Positions 49,076-62,102 are shown, numbered from the stretch's first letter. The stretch: DNA of 64,000 nucleotides from Branchiostoma floridae (GCF_000003815.2 NC_049983.1:21292573-21356572), one strand, 5' to 3'. The notes: generated from the letters alone by a model not told the origin. Program-made: numbers and translations.

Positions 49076-52000
49076 CTGCAAAACAAACAAAAAAATGACA
49101 CTAGTTCAGATGCATGACACAGTGAAAGATTTTGCTACAGCAATTACATCATTCTATGCATAATAGCCTTGATACCAGACCCTGGCACGATCTCAATAAT
49201 ACCTACCGTGCACAGGTCTAACTCAGGGAGACCTGCTGTAGAATTTACTTGGGGCCATGTTGGCCCTAGAGCTGAGGAGTTGGGCTATATAGGCCCTGGA
49301 AACAGTCTGGCATCAAGGCTATTATGTCTAGTCAACTGATTGAAATTATTTGCTTCAGAGAATGCCATGTTTTCCACCTGCCACATGCCTATAAAGATGA
49401 AGGTAATGTTAAGCATGTTGAAATTACTTCCTATTAAAGCTGAAGCCTGATTGAATCCTGCCTTTTGTTGTTACCCTTCATAAACAAGGGTTATATGGAG
49501 CACACATAAACTTGGGAATGGCCAGGACGTTACTGCTGTTTTCAAACAGACCAGCCTTCCCATAACCCCTGCATGACGGCCATTCAAGTCTTTAACGAGG
49601 TCCCCTTACTTAGAGGCACCTTGCAACATCCTCCAAGGAAGGAGCCATCCAGACTTTTGCAAAATAAAGAAAGTCTATTTATTTATTTATTCAACTTTAC
49701 AGATCAGGTAAAATCTGAGGGGAGTCGGCAACAGAAATCTAGTTTCTCTAAGAGGCCGACTCCCAGAATGTCACTCATGTCACTTCAAGTTTCAAGGGAA
49801 ATCAGTCCGTACCATTTGGACCACACAGTGAAATTCAACTTGAGTCCCAGAGAGCCTCAACAAAATTGTGACATTGCTATGCTGGATTCTAATACAGAAT
49901 TCAGCAGTGAAGCTGGGTTTTTTTAATAAGTAAAACTGAAATACCTTACAGATATATAGGCATGGTCTATTACACTACTGATACATACATTCAAACAGGT
50001 GTAAAGAAATGTGTGACCGATGCTGACTGATAAGGAAGCTTGTGACTCTAATTTTACAGCAAGGTGAGTTGGTAGCTACCAAACTGTTTGATATTATTGA
50101 TTACAAAGACCCTCCAAACATCACATGGAAGGAAAGGAATTTCTTGCTCCTCCCAAATGCCCAAGTCAAGCACCATTGCCCCACTGTAGTGCCGCACACA
50201 TACAAGGCATTTTCTACATTCTGGCACTTCAGGAATGCTAAACCCTTTTAACTTTCTAAAGAGCTTGCACCGTTGTACTATTTGCCGAGTGCAATTGTGG
50301 CTGAATAGACCACAAAGCCAGAGCCAGAAGTCAACAGGAAAGGAAGGTGAAGTTCCTAACAACACCAAACAACTTACGGACATCTGTGTGGACAGGACTT
50401 TTCAGAAAAGTACATGCAGAACTTTCCTCCACTAAATCCTCGTCGACAAGGTGGGGTGCTTGCAGTGGAGAGTAATGAATGGCACAGGCATCACTGAAAG
50501 CCAGCTGGGTAATTATAGCTGAACTAAACCCATACATAATCTGTTTCCTAAAGACTTAATACCCTGAAAATGCAGGACTTCGCCTAGTATCAACAGAAGG
50601 GACTCACTGCAAAGCTTGTACATAGAGATTTCTGGAAAGGGAGCTTTTACTGCACATAACCTACTCACATGGTTAAGACTTATTAAGGTCTGAGAGAAGG
50701 TCAAATCCAGAGACAGAGTGTCCTCTGTGGGCAGGTATATTGTAGGGCTTCATACAGGTGGTCTGGTGTCTGCCTGCAACTAACATCTTGGTAAAGTCTT
50801 GTGTGATGAAAGCAGCATTATTGGCATAATGTCAATGTTGAACATGAAACAAAGTGTCAATCATTGCCAATTCTTGGACATTCTTTAGGGTACTTGAGAT
50901 GTGAGCTGATTTGCTCTGGGCTTATTACCTTGTGCCCAGCTGGAAACTGACAGAATGTGATACCGTATGGCCTCAGGTATTATTTGAATGTACATGTACA
51001 TAACCTTTGGCATTGTGGCATATGGACTTACCATTCCCAGTTCAACTAGATTACCATATCTATCTAATGCGTTGTGTAGCTCCTAGTCCTATCTTAGAGA
51101 ATATATTTTTTACCAACAAGTAGTTTTAAGTTTACTTTGCTCAATCAAGTTCAAGTAATTACCTCCATGCTCATTCCAGACTAGATAAATAAACTGCTAC
51201 TGTCTGGGACTCAATGGCATGATCTCCCAGTGACCATTTCTTCACGAGTCAAAAGTTTCACAAAAAGAAGTCTTTCATGTAAGTCACAGATCGACTACAG
51301 GTGAAGTCAGCACATCTGGACGGAGGTGAGGACAGGCTAGTTGGCATGGTATGCTACATGTACACATGCAAACCCGTAAGCTAACTTGTGGAGGCTTTTA
51401 TCGCATATACACCTACATGGCACCAAATGGAGTAACTAAACTTGTGGATTTGGACTGGGGCTTTTGCTAATTAACTCTCCAAGTGTGAAGCCCATTAGTG
51501 CACCAAGGTCTAATTGGCCCTGGGCTGAAAGGGTCAAATCTGGATTTGGTCGGAAGAAGTCTAATAATAGATTGTGAACAATCAGTACATCAAGGGCTCA
51601 ATGAAAGTTACACATAAAATCTGCACTTTACACAACAAGATTCAATCATATTCTAATACAACTAATAAACAACCACCTGTAAATTGCATTACTCGTACAT
51701 GCATCTTTCCTGGCCTTGGGCCACACCCATCCCAATACTGCTTGTTAAAGCCAGACAGAAGATTGCACTGTCTGACTGTGTCCAAAAGGAAGCCTGACCT
51801 AAATAGCTCTTGTATCAGTCCTTGTTAATGTTAGAAGATCATAGTGTAGTGAGCACACTTACATGTTTTTATAGATTCCGTTTCACAGACAGGTTTTTAT
51901 CAGGAAGGGTCACCTGTAACCTGATACACCTGTACCTACCACAGATCCCTTGTCACAGACTGCAGTTATCTTTAAGTTCCACAAACACCATAATCTCTGA

Positions 52001-55000
52001 AAATCCTGGAAACCTTGGTCCCTATGATCCCAGCAGTGTTAAACATATACTGGCACTCTTTCTTACTGAGGAAGCTAGAATACAATCAAGAGCTCATGTC
52101 AAGATCTATTCATGCAAGAGGAGGCAGGTATTCAGTGACCTTACAACCTCCAGGAACACAGTCTTATCTTTACAAACAGGACAGTAGACTGATTACCCTA
52201 TCTGGTATATATCAACACAATGCAGTCCTCCAGTTTGTTTCAGTTATTTCACACACCAGCACTTCTGTAAACTAGCTCGAACCAACCACCTGTGACAGGT
52301 ACTACAGCACCTTTTCCCAGCATTCAACCTGGTGTACAACTATGTCCACAGTGCATGGGATCACGACACTCCTGTTTCAAAGTTTGAACAGTGCTACAAG
52401 AGTTTACACAGCATAAATGGCTGCCTGCTTTTCTGCTGGAGAGAACAGGGCTTGCCACTAAAACAGGACTAACTACTCAAGCAAACAACATTTAGGCAAA
52501 CATAGTCTTACTACAGGTTCACCAAACATCTTTACAGAAATAACGCAACATGTGGATATGCCATGTGTCCTTCAATCTATGGTTATCAGAAGGGAAACAT
52601 TATTCTTGGCTGAAGGTAATGGATCCTTCCTAAACTGGAGGTCACCTGGTCAATCCCAAACTAGTTCCTGTAGACTGATGTATCCCTTAAACACAGTCAT
52701 CCCTACATTTATAGTATGAATTATAGGAAGTAGTTATAGACTTGCAGAAAATGACACTGTAGAAACATAGCAATCTGCTGCTTACCTTTCTGCGTACTTA
52801 ACCACCAATGAGCGCTACACCTGTAATAATGTTAACAGTACGGCGCAGCATGTCCCAACATGCTAACTCTCCTAATTATCAGTTTCTCTGCAAGTGTATA
52901 ATTACCAGACAAACCTTGCAAACACCCCCTCTCTTCTGTGTAGTTTTAAAACTGGCAGGGTGCACAGAAGTGAAATAGAACTTTCGAGTCTGTTGCTTGT
53001 TTCGCAGGTGAGAACGTACCTGGTGAGTCTGTCTGCTGTCCTAGTCCAATCACATGTGAGACTGAGTAACTGACACCACACTTCATACCTAAGCACACAG
53101 CTTTGCACTGACCCTAAACACTAGGAGGTTAGTAGGGGCATGGTAGTTAGGAAGCAAGAACCCACACCCTATACAGGTGGGCAAATACTAAGTTACATCA
53201 CCGCATTCTTCCTGCATTCCTCCAACAATACGTCAGGCACTGAGGAAATATCACTTTCTCTGGAGGCGCCGTGATACTGCCGTTACTGGTTAGCCCTGAA
53301 CCACTTTTGCCAAACAATGTCACATAGCAGAGGACCTCGAATCAAGTGTGGCGGCACTGCTATCTCCCTCACCAGCCAACGCCTAGTACCTTACTTCCCC
53401 TAACTATTGGCTGTCTGCCTCATGTCTGCCCAGGGCATGTTCAGGTCAAGTTCAGGAAACAGATAGCACTCCCCTGAGAGAAACATGTCCCAGACTTCTC
53501 AGCTACTTGACTGACTTTCACACAAACTTCGCAAAGATGTATTTGTTGGATCTTGGAGCAGGACATTCAAGTGTCCATTTTACTGGAGTCCCTAAGGCTT
53601 CCAGCACATTCCAGCAGATAGATACACACAGGCCCAAAGGAAGTTTAAAGTCAAAAGTACAGACAACCCATGAATGATAAACCAGCGCTTCACCAAACAG
53701 ATGCCAAACTTAAGTTCTAATGCACATCAGTTACAAATGTCCATTTCAACTTACAATCACAATTTTCTCGACAGGATTTGCATCCTTACAGCTGCAATTT
53801 TCATTCTTTTTCCAAGGATATAGCAGCGTGTGACTTGCATTAGATATCCATGCAAGTGCCATCTACTATTCATGGAAACTTATTCCAAAAGATACCTTTA
53901 TTTCATGATTCACTACCAACAAGATGCAGATGCCTTCCAAATGTCAAGAACATGTCTTCCACATAAATAATGCACAAGCAAGTTATAGCAGCTCTTACCT
54001 GGGCAGAAATGGCCTTAGACAACAAATGGCCTTAGGCAACAAATTAGATCTTGAAAAATCTCTCATTTTAGCCAGGTCAGACACTAATGAATTGCCTGCT
54101 GGTGTGGTGGGATGATTACTCCTTCCTGGTAATATGTATGCTTTGCCATTCAGACCTTGGCTGCAAAGAGACACGTCTGTTGAAGGACCAAACTGGGTCA
54201 TGCAAGTGCCTCATTAGCGGAGACAGGTGGCCCCCACCAATTTTTAGAGCCAACAAAAATCAATGGTGAACCAGCAGTGATAAATGGCTGGCTCCTAACT
54301 AGTACATAGGTCAATATCAATAGTTTCTTGAATGCACAGGATGATGGCTGACTTGAAGGGCAAGACACCAGGCCCTTAGCATAGTAGTCCTCCAAGCAAG
54401 GAGAAGTTGCAAATACATCACACAAGTCAGATACAACATCATCTATAATACTAATGTTAAACATTGGCACGGTATCCCTATTTTCAGACAATGCTCTCAT
54501 TATACTGAACGATCTCTCAGCCCAATCTCATACTCAGGTCTATCTGGTTCTTCTCCAGGTGTATTGATGAAAGAGGAAAGGAGAAATGCTACACCTGTAA
54601 ACTGATAATAGCAATACTTAATCTACGGTACTTGTGCTGTCTAGTATGCTTCCGACAGGTGTCAAGAAAGCATATCAAACAGGTACACAACACAGGGTTT
54701 ACAGGGTCACAGCCATGAAAAAGCTTTTCAAACCAGTTGCCCCTACTGTAATGTTATAGGTGTATTGGGTATATCATATTTGCTCATCTATCCTACCTTA
54801 CAAATAGGAAGCTATGGGTATTGAGCTGTATAAAACACTAGTCATGCAGGATGCCTTCATGTAAACAATAGGACAGCCTATAGCAAAGCTTGAAGTTGGA
54901 TATATAATGCAGGACTAGGGTTTGACAAGTCAGTGCTTTGTTGTAATATAACCAGCCACTACCACATACCAGATCCACATTGGGCTACAGATACACAGAA

Positions 55001-55169
55001 AGGCTCAAACAAACACAACATTCAAGTAATCAAAAACACATTTACTGGTACTGTAATTCACTTTGTCTTCACGGTACCAAACTTTCACGGTCTGAGAAAA
55101 TTTAACTTGTTCTCGGAACTTAATGTTCACGATGGCAGCAGGTGCGCATAGACAAAGCACTGCACCAAA
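49076..55169. other. Upstream of the plexin start exon: presumed intron 1, no gene recognised
   Basis: About 6 kb of CpG-poor sequence with short open frames and no family signal. A donor-like caccag|gtacgt on the minus strand near 53020 could end an untranslated plexin exon, but this is one motif only. Confidence 0.5.
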
Positions 55170-55545
55170 TCGGATATTTAAGCATACTTAATGTGATTCG
55201 TAAATGAAGCTTAAACATTTGAATATAATTAAGTTATCTTTAAGCTACATTTACGAAGTCGGAAATGCCACAACTAAAAGTCAATCTTTACGACACATTT
55301 AAGAAAATCGTTAAGTTCACTTAAAGATATAAGTAACTTTACTTGTTCCTTAAGGTCACTTAACTATGCATTAAAGATATAACAGTAATTTGTGCAGTTT
55401 TGCCAACACATTATAGATATATACTGACTAAAATAACCATCAATTTACTCTGCATTTTAATTCGTTTATATACGATACCATTAAGCGTCCTTAAATATAG
55501 TTTAAAGCTATTTATTTAAGCTTCGTTTAAGCTACTTAAAGTGTG
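55170..55545. repeat. Dense cluster of TTAAG/CTTAA words
   Basis: About 15 copies of TTAAG or CTTAA occur in about 375 bp, often as ttaagc, cacttaa or gcttaaa, in both orientations. One or two would be expected from composition. Left acttaatg...gaagcttaaac and right (reverse complement) actttaag...gaagcttaaat look weakly alike, suggesting an inverted-ended element. No coding content. Confidence 0.6.
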
Positions 55546-56369
55546 GGGTAGACTCTCATTAGTTTTACTGGCAATTGTACTCTTCAATCAATGAATTTTG
55601 AAAACTACACTCCTTGACTTCTGGTCACATCATAGTTTATTCAAAAGCCTCTGCGGACACGCCTGAGCAGGCAATAGGAGGAGCGGACTTTGTGTTCTTA
55701 CAACGACTTTTAAAAACTACACATAAATAGAGACACCTATTACTAGTATGCATTGTCTGTATGTTCAAGCAAAAATGTAGTTTGATCTATTGATATATAC
55801 AAAGCAATTTTGAAACGTAACAGGACATCGATTATATAGCCAATTCAAAGGCGACACGTAGGAGTCCCGGCCTACCAGTCTAAGCAAAACAAAACAAACC
55901 ATAATACAACTACTGGTACTTGGTTTAACGATGTGGTAACTAATTCTCTAGAATAGGGCACGTTTTCAGCCCTGTAAATACCTGCACAATACCCAAAGAT
56001 CGGCCAATCCAATGCAGATAATAATAGCTCACAAATTGTGATTAGCAGAGGGTTTAAAGAGAGTAAGCGTCACTAGTCCATAAAAACAAACAACATGTAG
56101 TTCCGAGTGGGCCTTTTCTTTTGTTTATAAGTCCACCGGCTAACCCACGCCATCTTTGTTTGAATTCATTCCTAAACTTGAAAACACTATCAAATACCGT
56201 AGACGCAACAAAAAACGTTGATACTGGATACCATAAGACGCTGCACAGTGCGTGGATTTGACATTTTCCAGTTTGACCCTAGCAAGAAGCTCCAAAATGC
56301 ATACATTTTTGTTTCTTTTTCGTAGTTTGAATGTCGCGGATAATCGCGCTTGGAGCACTCCGCGAATAC

Positions 56370-56380
56370 AAAATGGCCGC
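56370..56380 (+). promoter_or_regulatory. YY1-like motif AAAATGGCCGC, array copy 1
   Basis: Matches the AANATGGC core of YY1 sites. The same motif recurs at 57262-57272 and 58153-58163. Confidence 0.45.
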
Positions 56381-56615
56381 TACCGCTGAATTTATAACAA
56401 GAACCTTTTAAAGTTTGTTTGAGTTTTATCAAAGCACTTGACTTTGGTCAAGCGGTGTGTTGTTCATTGCCACCTTCACTTAACTCTGAAAAATGTCAAC
56501 ATTACAAGAAAACTGTACATTTCATGTTTCGAGTTATATCTGGAGATAAACAAGGCAGAATTTGACCAAGTACCTTGATTTGACAAAACAAACAACCGCC
56601 GGGAGGCGGAATATC

Positions 56616-56628
56616 GCCGCCATTTTGG
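56616..56628 (-). promoter_or_regulatory. YY1-like motif (complement of GCCGCCATTTTGG), array copy 1
   Basis: The reverse complement reads CCAAAATGGCGGC, close to the YY1 consensus. Equivalents lie at 57509-57521 and, with flanking changes, from 58413. It faces the opposite way to the other YY1-like motif in each unit. Confidence 0.45.
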
Positions 56629-58578
56629 ATCTGGTTTGAGGCGTCTAGACGTTCTAGGGGAAACGTAACACTCTACGTAATTCGTAAAATAAGTTTAAAT
56701 TGCCTAGGCATGCGGCCTATATACATTGTGACTGGCGTTCTAGCCGCTGGCGACCGAACTGAGCGTGTTGAATTTGGAAAAGAGAGCAAGCAAGTTCATA
56801 AAAACAAACTAGTTCCGAGCAGGATTTTTCTTTGTTTACAATCTATAATTGGCTCAACGTTAACCCACGCCGTCTTTGTTTGGATTAATTCTTTAACTAT
56901 AAAGGAAGTTAAATGCCAAATTATATGGTAGATACAACAGAAAGTCGTTGGTACAGGATCCCATAACGTTCATGCTTTCTGCAAACTCTTTATTATTAGA
57001 TAAAAGCGCTGCAGAGTGCAAGGAGTTGACAATTTCCCGTCGGACGCCAACTTTGTTTCGATTCATTCCTAAATTTTACAACAATATATAGGATAAAAAA
57101 CAACAGAAAATTGTTGCTATTGGTTCTTCATAACGCTCATGTCAACAATTTGACATTTTCCAGTTTGACCCTAGCAAGAAGGTTCAAAATCCATAAATAT
57201 TTGTTTCTCTTTCATAGTTTGAATGTCGCGGGAAATCACGCTTGGGGCGCTCCGCGAATGCAAAATGGCCGCTTCCGCTGAATTTGTAACAAGAAGCTTT
57301 TAAAGTTTGTTTGCCCTTTTATCAAAGCACTTGATTTTGGTCAAGCGGTGTGTTGTTCATTGCCACCTTCACTTAACTCTGAAAAATGTCAACATTACAA
57401 GAAAACTGTACATTTCATGTTTCGAGTTATATCTGGAGATAAACAAGGCAGAATTTGACCAAGTACCTTGATTTGACAAAACAAACAACCGCCGGGAGGC
57501 GGAATATCGCCGCCATTTTGGATCTGGTTTGAGGCGTCTAGACGTTCTAGGGGAAACGTAACACTCTACGTAATTCGTAAAATAAGTTTAAATTGCCTAG
57601 GCATGCGGCCTATATACATTGTGACTGGCGTTCTAGCCGCTGGCGACCGAACTGAGCGTGTTGAATTTGGAAAAGAGAGCAAGCAAGTTCATAAAAACAA
57701 ACTAGTTCCGAGCAGGATTTTTCTTTGTTTACAATCTATAATTGGCTCAACGTTAACCCACGCCGTCTTTGTTTGGATTAATTCTTTAACTTTAAAGGAA
57801 GTTAAATGCCAAATTATATGGTAGATACAACAGAAAGTCGTTGGTACAGGATCCCATAACGTTCATGCTTTCTGCAAACTATTTATTATTAGATAAAAGC
57901 GCTGCAGAGTGAAAGGAGTTGACAATACCCGTCGGACGCCAACTTTGTTTCGATTAATTCCTAAACTTTACAACAATATATAAAATTAGAAACAACAGAA
58001 AATTGTTGCTATTGGTTCTTCATAACGCTCATGTCAACAATTTGACATTTTCCAGTTTGACCCTAGCAAGAAGGTTCAAACCCATAAATGTTTGTTTCTC
58101 TTTCATAGTTTGAATGTCGCGGGAGATCACGCTTGGGGCGCTCCGCGAATGCAAAATGGCCGCTTCCGCTGAATTTGTAACAAGAAGCTTTTAAAGTTTG
58201 TTTGCCCTTTTATCAAAGCACTTTGTTTTGGTCAAGCGGTGTGATGTTCATAGCCACCTTCACTTGATTCTGAAAAATTTCAACTGTACGAGGAAACGTT
58301 GAATAAACTGTACATTTCGTGTTCCGAGCTATATCTAGAGACAAACAAGGCAGAAATTGACCAAGTACCTTGATTTGACAAAACAAACAACACCGCAAGG
58401 CTCACAAGGTAGCCGCCATTTTGAATCTGGTCCAAACGTTTCAGGAGAAAACATAACACTGTACGTACTAGTAAATTGCAAAATACGTTTAAATTGCCTA
58501 CTAGTAGACATATACACATTGAGACTGACGTTCTAGCAATTGGCGACCGAACTACTGCGCATGTTGAAAGAATAAAAT

Positions 58579-59447
58579 GTAAGCTTTTCGGAAACATTTT
58601 TTGTTTGTGAAAAAAATGTGTATTCGTGGCATTGAAAGGTATTAGTATGATCGGTCACGAAATGTGGAAGAACAAGTGTGATGCAACTTATGTAAGACGT
58701 CTAGAATAGAAAGTTTCCAAAAACAGCAGTTTAATTATCCAAAGAATTTGCAGGCGTAGTCATTAGAAAAACCAAGGTGGCGCAGGGCAAGCGCTAATTT
58801 TGTTCTGATCATAAAGGTCGCCGTTCTTGTGGAATGGCCCCGGGGTGTTAGATATGGTACCAGTGGGGTTTCAAGTTCTACCATGAAATAATCTGCACTT
58901 TCTTAACGCACGAATATCAGACAGGACGATGTCACAGTTGATTTGCTTTTGATTTTATTAAAATTGCAACAACACAAAATATATGTCAGACCCAACCATG
59001 TTGACAGTTTTATACTAGTAGTGTCGTTCAATAGTACAAATTCAAACAGTCAAAAGGTACATTCACAATAATTACAATGCGTTACTTTCTTTCCGTGTTG
59101 GATCAGGTAATAAACACGTTCAGTAAATACCAATATGGCGATTTGTATATTACAAAGCCTCGATCGGCCTCACTTGTATGTTTGTATGACCCAAGTATTT
59201 ATACATAGAAGAAGAACATGTGCGTATCAGTAAAATACAGTATGTACAATAGTTTATACATCCCTATATACTAGTATCGTCAATAACCCAGCAGTGTGTA
59301 TTTTCTAATGCTTATCAAGGAATGTGCTCATGTCCTTACTGCCTAACAAGTCAACTTCTAATGTTGGCAATTCTAGATACATCATATTCACAAGTTTAAG
59401 ATCTATATACACAATCTACATACAACAGTAGATGTCATTCACCCATT
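58579..59447. other. 3' flank of the CACTA transposase gene
   Basis: No gene. A minus-strand AATAAA lies at 58954-58959 and could serve the transposase transcript. No CACTA-type terminus was found here by eye. Confidence 0.4.
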
Positions 59448-62102
59448 CTATAGCAAAGTTTTTCTAGCAATTGGGCAGACAACGACAACTTTTTTCCCGT
59501 CCATTACAGTCTCTGCCCATGCAGATTTTCGATACAGTCTCTGCACGGGTATGAACGAAGCCGGGCCGCCAACTTCGGTTGACTTCTCCCATACAGTAAA
59601 CGGCTTCCCGTTTCCAATGTCAGACTTACAGGGAGATGTCCTATACCAGCGAACTACTGCAAACACATGGCATTTCACCTCCCCACCGATTTCCACAGAG
59701 TGTGCATAAAAGTTCTGAATTACACCAGGCCTGTGTTCAGAGCTTGAATCAATGTTTCCGTTTTCACCCAACCACGCAGCCATGACGTACGCTGCTCTAC
59801 TTGACCTAGCTGCTATCCTAGAGCCAAACAGTTCCTGCCCAACTTGACAAGTTCCGTACTTTCTAACAACTGTTGCCAGGTTTGAGGCATTTATTTCCTT
59901 GTTAGGGTACATCTCATTATACGTATTATGCAGGAACTCTTTGTCATCTGGCGACAGTGCATTTCTAGTAAACACGGGCGGGAGTTTGATTGTCTGTTCG
60001 TCAGCTGACCAATCAAAGTTTGAGATATAGCGGGAGGCACACATTTTCAACAACATTCTTTCTTTTTCACTTGGCACATCAGCTACTTTGTCTTTTGGAC
60101 TAAATCTTTCAAATATAGGACCAAAGACGTCACTTAGGTAGCTAGGTAAAGGGAGATTATGTGCAAAATCACTAATGAGGAATTTCCTCATTATTTGGAG
60201 TTCAACTTCCCTGTTGTTTGTGGTCTCTGAACCCAACAGGCCATTGTACCTCTCAAAGCTGAACAGCCAAAAACCATGCATAGGGCCATAATCAAGAATA
60301 CAGTCTTTCAAATGGCAATGTAGATGCATATTGGGTGTGATGGACAGTTCGCCAAACAGCCTTTCCACCTTTTTCCCAAACATTACAAAAGCCGAATCTG
60401 CCCAGTCTATGTCGGCGCGACTAACCGCGGGTTTGCACAGACGCTGACAAGTCAAGACAAACATTTGCCAACATTGGTAATGTTCTTGTGGCAACAAGTC
60501 GTGCAAACAATACATACTATAATACAGTGTCCAATTCTTCCACTCGTCAGCAGTGAAAGACCCATAATTTGAGGTAATTCTGGTTGGAAGACGCCCAATT
60601 CCGCTTGGAAGATTTATTGTTCCTATGCGTTTCTCTAATTTGTTGAGCTTAGTTTTAGTCAGAATTTCACGGTCTATCCAAAGCTTGAACATTCTCTTAG
60701 CCGTTCCAAGAAAAAGGTTGTGCATAGGATCCAAGATACAGAATCGAACACTTTGGTAGTACTCAAGATCCATTAATGGTGTGTAGCGTGTACCGAAAGA
60801 CTTTTCAAGCTCTTTCCTCCTAGTCACATTACAGCAGCTCTGTACTTGTAATCCTTCTCTCCTGTGCTGCGCGTCGCTTCGCAAATGCCAACTGGCTTTG
60901 TCGAATCCAGAATAGTTTGTTTTCTTACCAACCTTCTCAAATTTCTTCTTACATTTAGAACAACCAATTTTTGCTGCGTGCCCTAGAAAACCGCACAGTT
61001 TTCTAGCAGCCGGAATATCAGCAGCGCAGCAAAGGAGAGCAGCTCGAAACTTCAGAGGAAACTTGGGGGACATATACGACGTGAAATGAACTCCCTGCCA
61101 CAGAAACTGTAGTTCTGTTACAATAGGTTGAAGGAAATGTGTCAGACATTTTGGTTCGCTTTTTAGCGCTGGCATTATCCCAACCAATATGACGTTTTCA
61201 ACTTTAAACCTTTCTTTCCGTGGCAGATTCATAACCGTCATATATATCGCCCCAACAGAATAGTCGTTCCTGCGCTTGAATGGTTGGAACCAGTCTAGAT
61301 TTAGCATCAAGCCGTAATTCCTCGGCGCTGACAGAAAGTCTTTCCCATTCCATTCTTGGAAATCACGCCAAACCTGTCCATCAAACACATCTCCTAGTAA
61401 TTCCTGATCTGACATGTCTCTATCCCTCCATAGCTCACATTTCTCCTCAAATCCTTTCCTTTTTACAAATGACTCAAGTGTTTCTATCACACTCTTCATA
61501 CAGTATACCTTGAAAGGATAGTACTTCCTTACACCAGAAACAGAAGTTATGACTTGCCTAGATAACAATGTATTGCATCTAACACTTCGGTTTCGTACCA
61601 TTCTTACATTATCACACCGTCTTGGTTTCTCTGTCCCATTGACGGTTTCACTTAACTTGTCGATATCAAACAGTTTGCAACATTTCGGGTCAGGACACAC
61701 ACAGTACTTTGTAAAGTTATCCCTGTTCAGTCCCAAGACTTTCCATGTCATGTAGAGGGAGGACAGCCCGCCTAGATAGTTAGGATTTATTCCTAGCTTG
61801 TCAAGCCAGGGGCACAGAAAAGTGATAAGATGCTGTAAACCATTATCACTGACATGGTTGTGAGCTTGCCATAACAACAGAAAAGTAAGCAGCCATGTTA
61901 CCAAGGTAACGATAGGATCATCCCTGGAGGTCTTTGTCGGGCGTTCACAGCTGTCAGCAAGGGCGGATGCGTGGAGGTTCTTCAGAAGCTGGTCTTCCAA
62001 CTCCTGACCCTCCCAAATCTCCTCCCCGTGCTCATCACCGCTGTCCAAGCTTTCTTCCCACGAGCTCTCATCGGTTGAGTTGTCTTCAGATGAGCTAGCT
62101 TC
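59448..62102 (-). CDS. CACTA/EnSpm transposase (tnp2 type), third and main exon
   Basis: Encodes residues 114-997 of a spliced 997-residue protein, ending ARKTLL and a stop. It catalyses excision and insertion of its own element. In order: an acidic Ser/Glu/Asp-rich N-terminus, a cysteine cluster (CVCPDPKCC, about 247-255), LNLDWFQPFKRRNDYSVG (Asp 383), GHAAKIGCSKC (Cys 494 and 497, the CxxC insertion typical of CACTA enzymes), FCILDPMHNLFLGT (Asp 571) and WLFSFERYNGLLG (Glu 730). These match the conserved blocks of the Transposase_21/tnp2 family and supply a candidate DDE set. That assignment is by motif recall. No stop or frameshift interrupts the exon. The acceptor is ccttttag at 62103, which makes an apparent start at TTG 62048 internal. 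Identical intactness in all exons suggests recent activity. Confidence 0.88.
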   Translation of the reverse strand, partial: EASSSEDNSTDESSWEESLDSGDEHGEEIWEGQELEDQLLKNLHASALADSCERPTKTSRDDPIVTLVTWLLTFLLLWQAHNHVSDNGLQHLITFLCPWLDKLGINPNYLGGLSSLYMTWKVLGLNRDNFTKYCVCPDPKCCKLFDIDKLSETVNGTEKPRRCDNVRMVRNRSVRCNTLLSRQVITSVSGVRKYYPFKVYCMKSVIETLESFVKRKGFEEKCELWRDRDMSDQELLGDVFDGQVWRDFQEWNGKDFLSAPRNYGLMLNLDWFQPFKRRNDYSVGAIYMTVMNLPRKERFKVENVILVGIMPALKSEPKCLTHFLQPIVTELQFLWQGVHFTSYMSPKFPLKFRAALLCCAADIPAARKLCGFLGHAAKIGCSKCKKKFEKVGKKTNYSGFDKASWHLRSDAQHRREGLQVQSCCNVTRRKELEKSFGTRYTPLMDLEYYQSVRFCILDPMHNLFLGTAKRMFKLWIDREILTKTKLNKLEKRIGTINLPSGIGRLPTRITSNYGSFTADEWKNWTLYYSMYCLHDLLPQEHYQCWQMFVLTCQRLCKPAVSRADIDWADSAFVMFGKKVERLFGELSITPNMHLHCHLKDCILDYGPMHGFWLFSFERYNGLLGSETTNNREVELQIMRKFLISDFAHNLPLPSYLSDVFGPIFERFSPKDKVADVPSEKERMLLKMCASRYISNFDWSADEQTIKLPPVFTRNALSPDDKEFLHNTYNEMYPNKEINASNLATVVRKYGTCQVGQELFGSRIAARSSRAAYVMAAWLGENGNIDSSSEHRPGVIQNFYAHSVEIGGEVKCHVFAVVRWYRTSPCKSDIGNGKPFTVWEKSTEVGGPASFIPVQRLYRKSAWAETVMDGKKVVVVCPIARKTLL

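Larger units (their letters stand above)
56076..58578. repeat. Tandem array of about 2.8 copies of a roughly 890-bp unit
   Basis: Landmarks recur at 893 and 890-891 bp: gaatgtcgcgg near 56329, 57222 and 58113, and gtgttgttcattgccacc-type text near 56458, 57351 and 58241. Copies 2 and 3 are nearly identical over long stretches. Copy 1 lacks about 170 bp of the middle, and the end of copy 3 has diverged. Within a copy, partial sub-repeats of the ccacgcc.tctttgttt and gacgccaactttgtttcg words also occur. Each copy is CpG-richer than its surroundings and carries YY1-like motifs. Confidence 0.9.

Noticed and set aside
47858-49163. Several 60-136-codon plus-strand frames
   Set aside because: They lie opposite the large plexin Sema exon and are shadows of its coding bias.
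56710-57824. Two near-identical 73-codon frames (56710-56931, 57603-57824)
   Set aside because: They come from the tandem array copies. The frame is not kept in copies 1 and 3 and has no family signal.
62043-62048. TTG at 62048 as the transposase start
   Set aside because: A good acceptor at 62103 and exact phase with two upstream exons place the start at ATG 63081.
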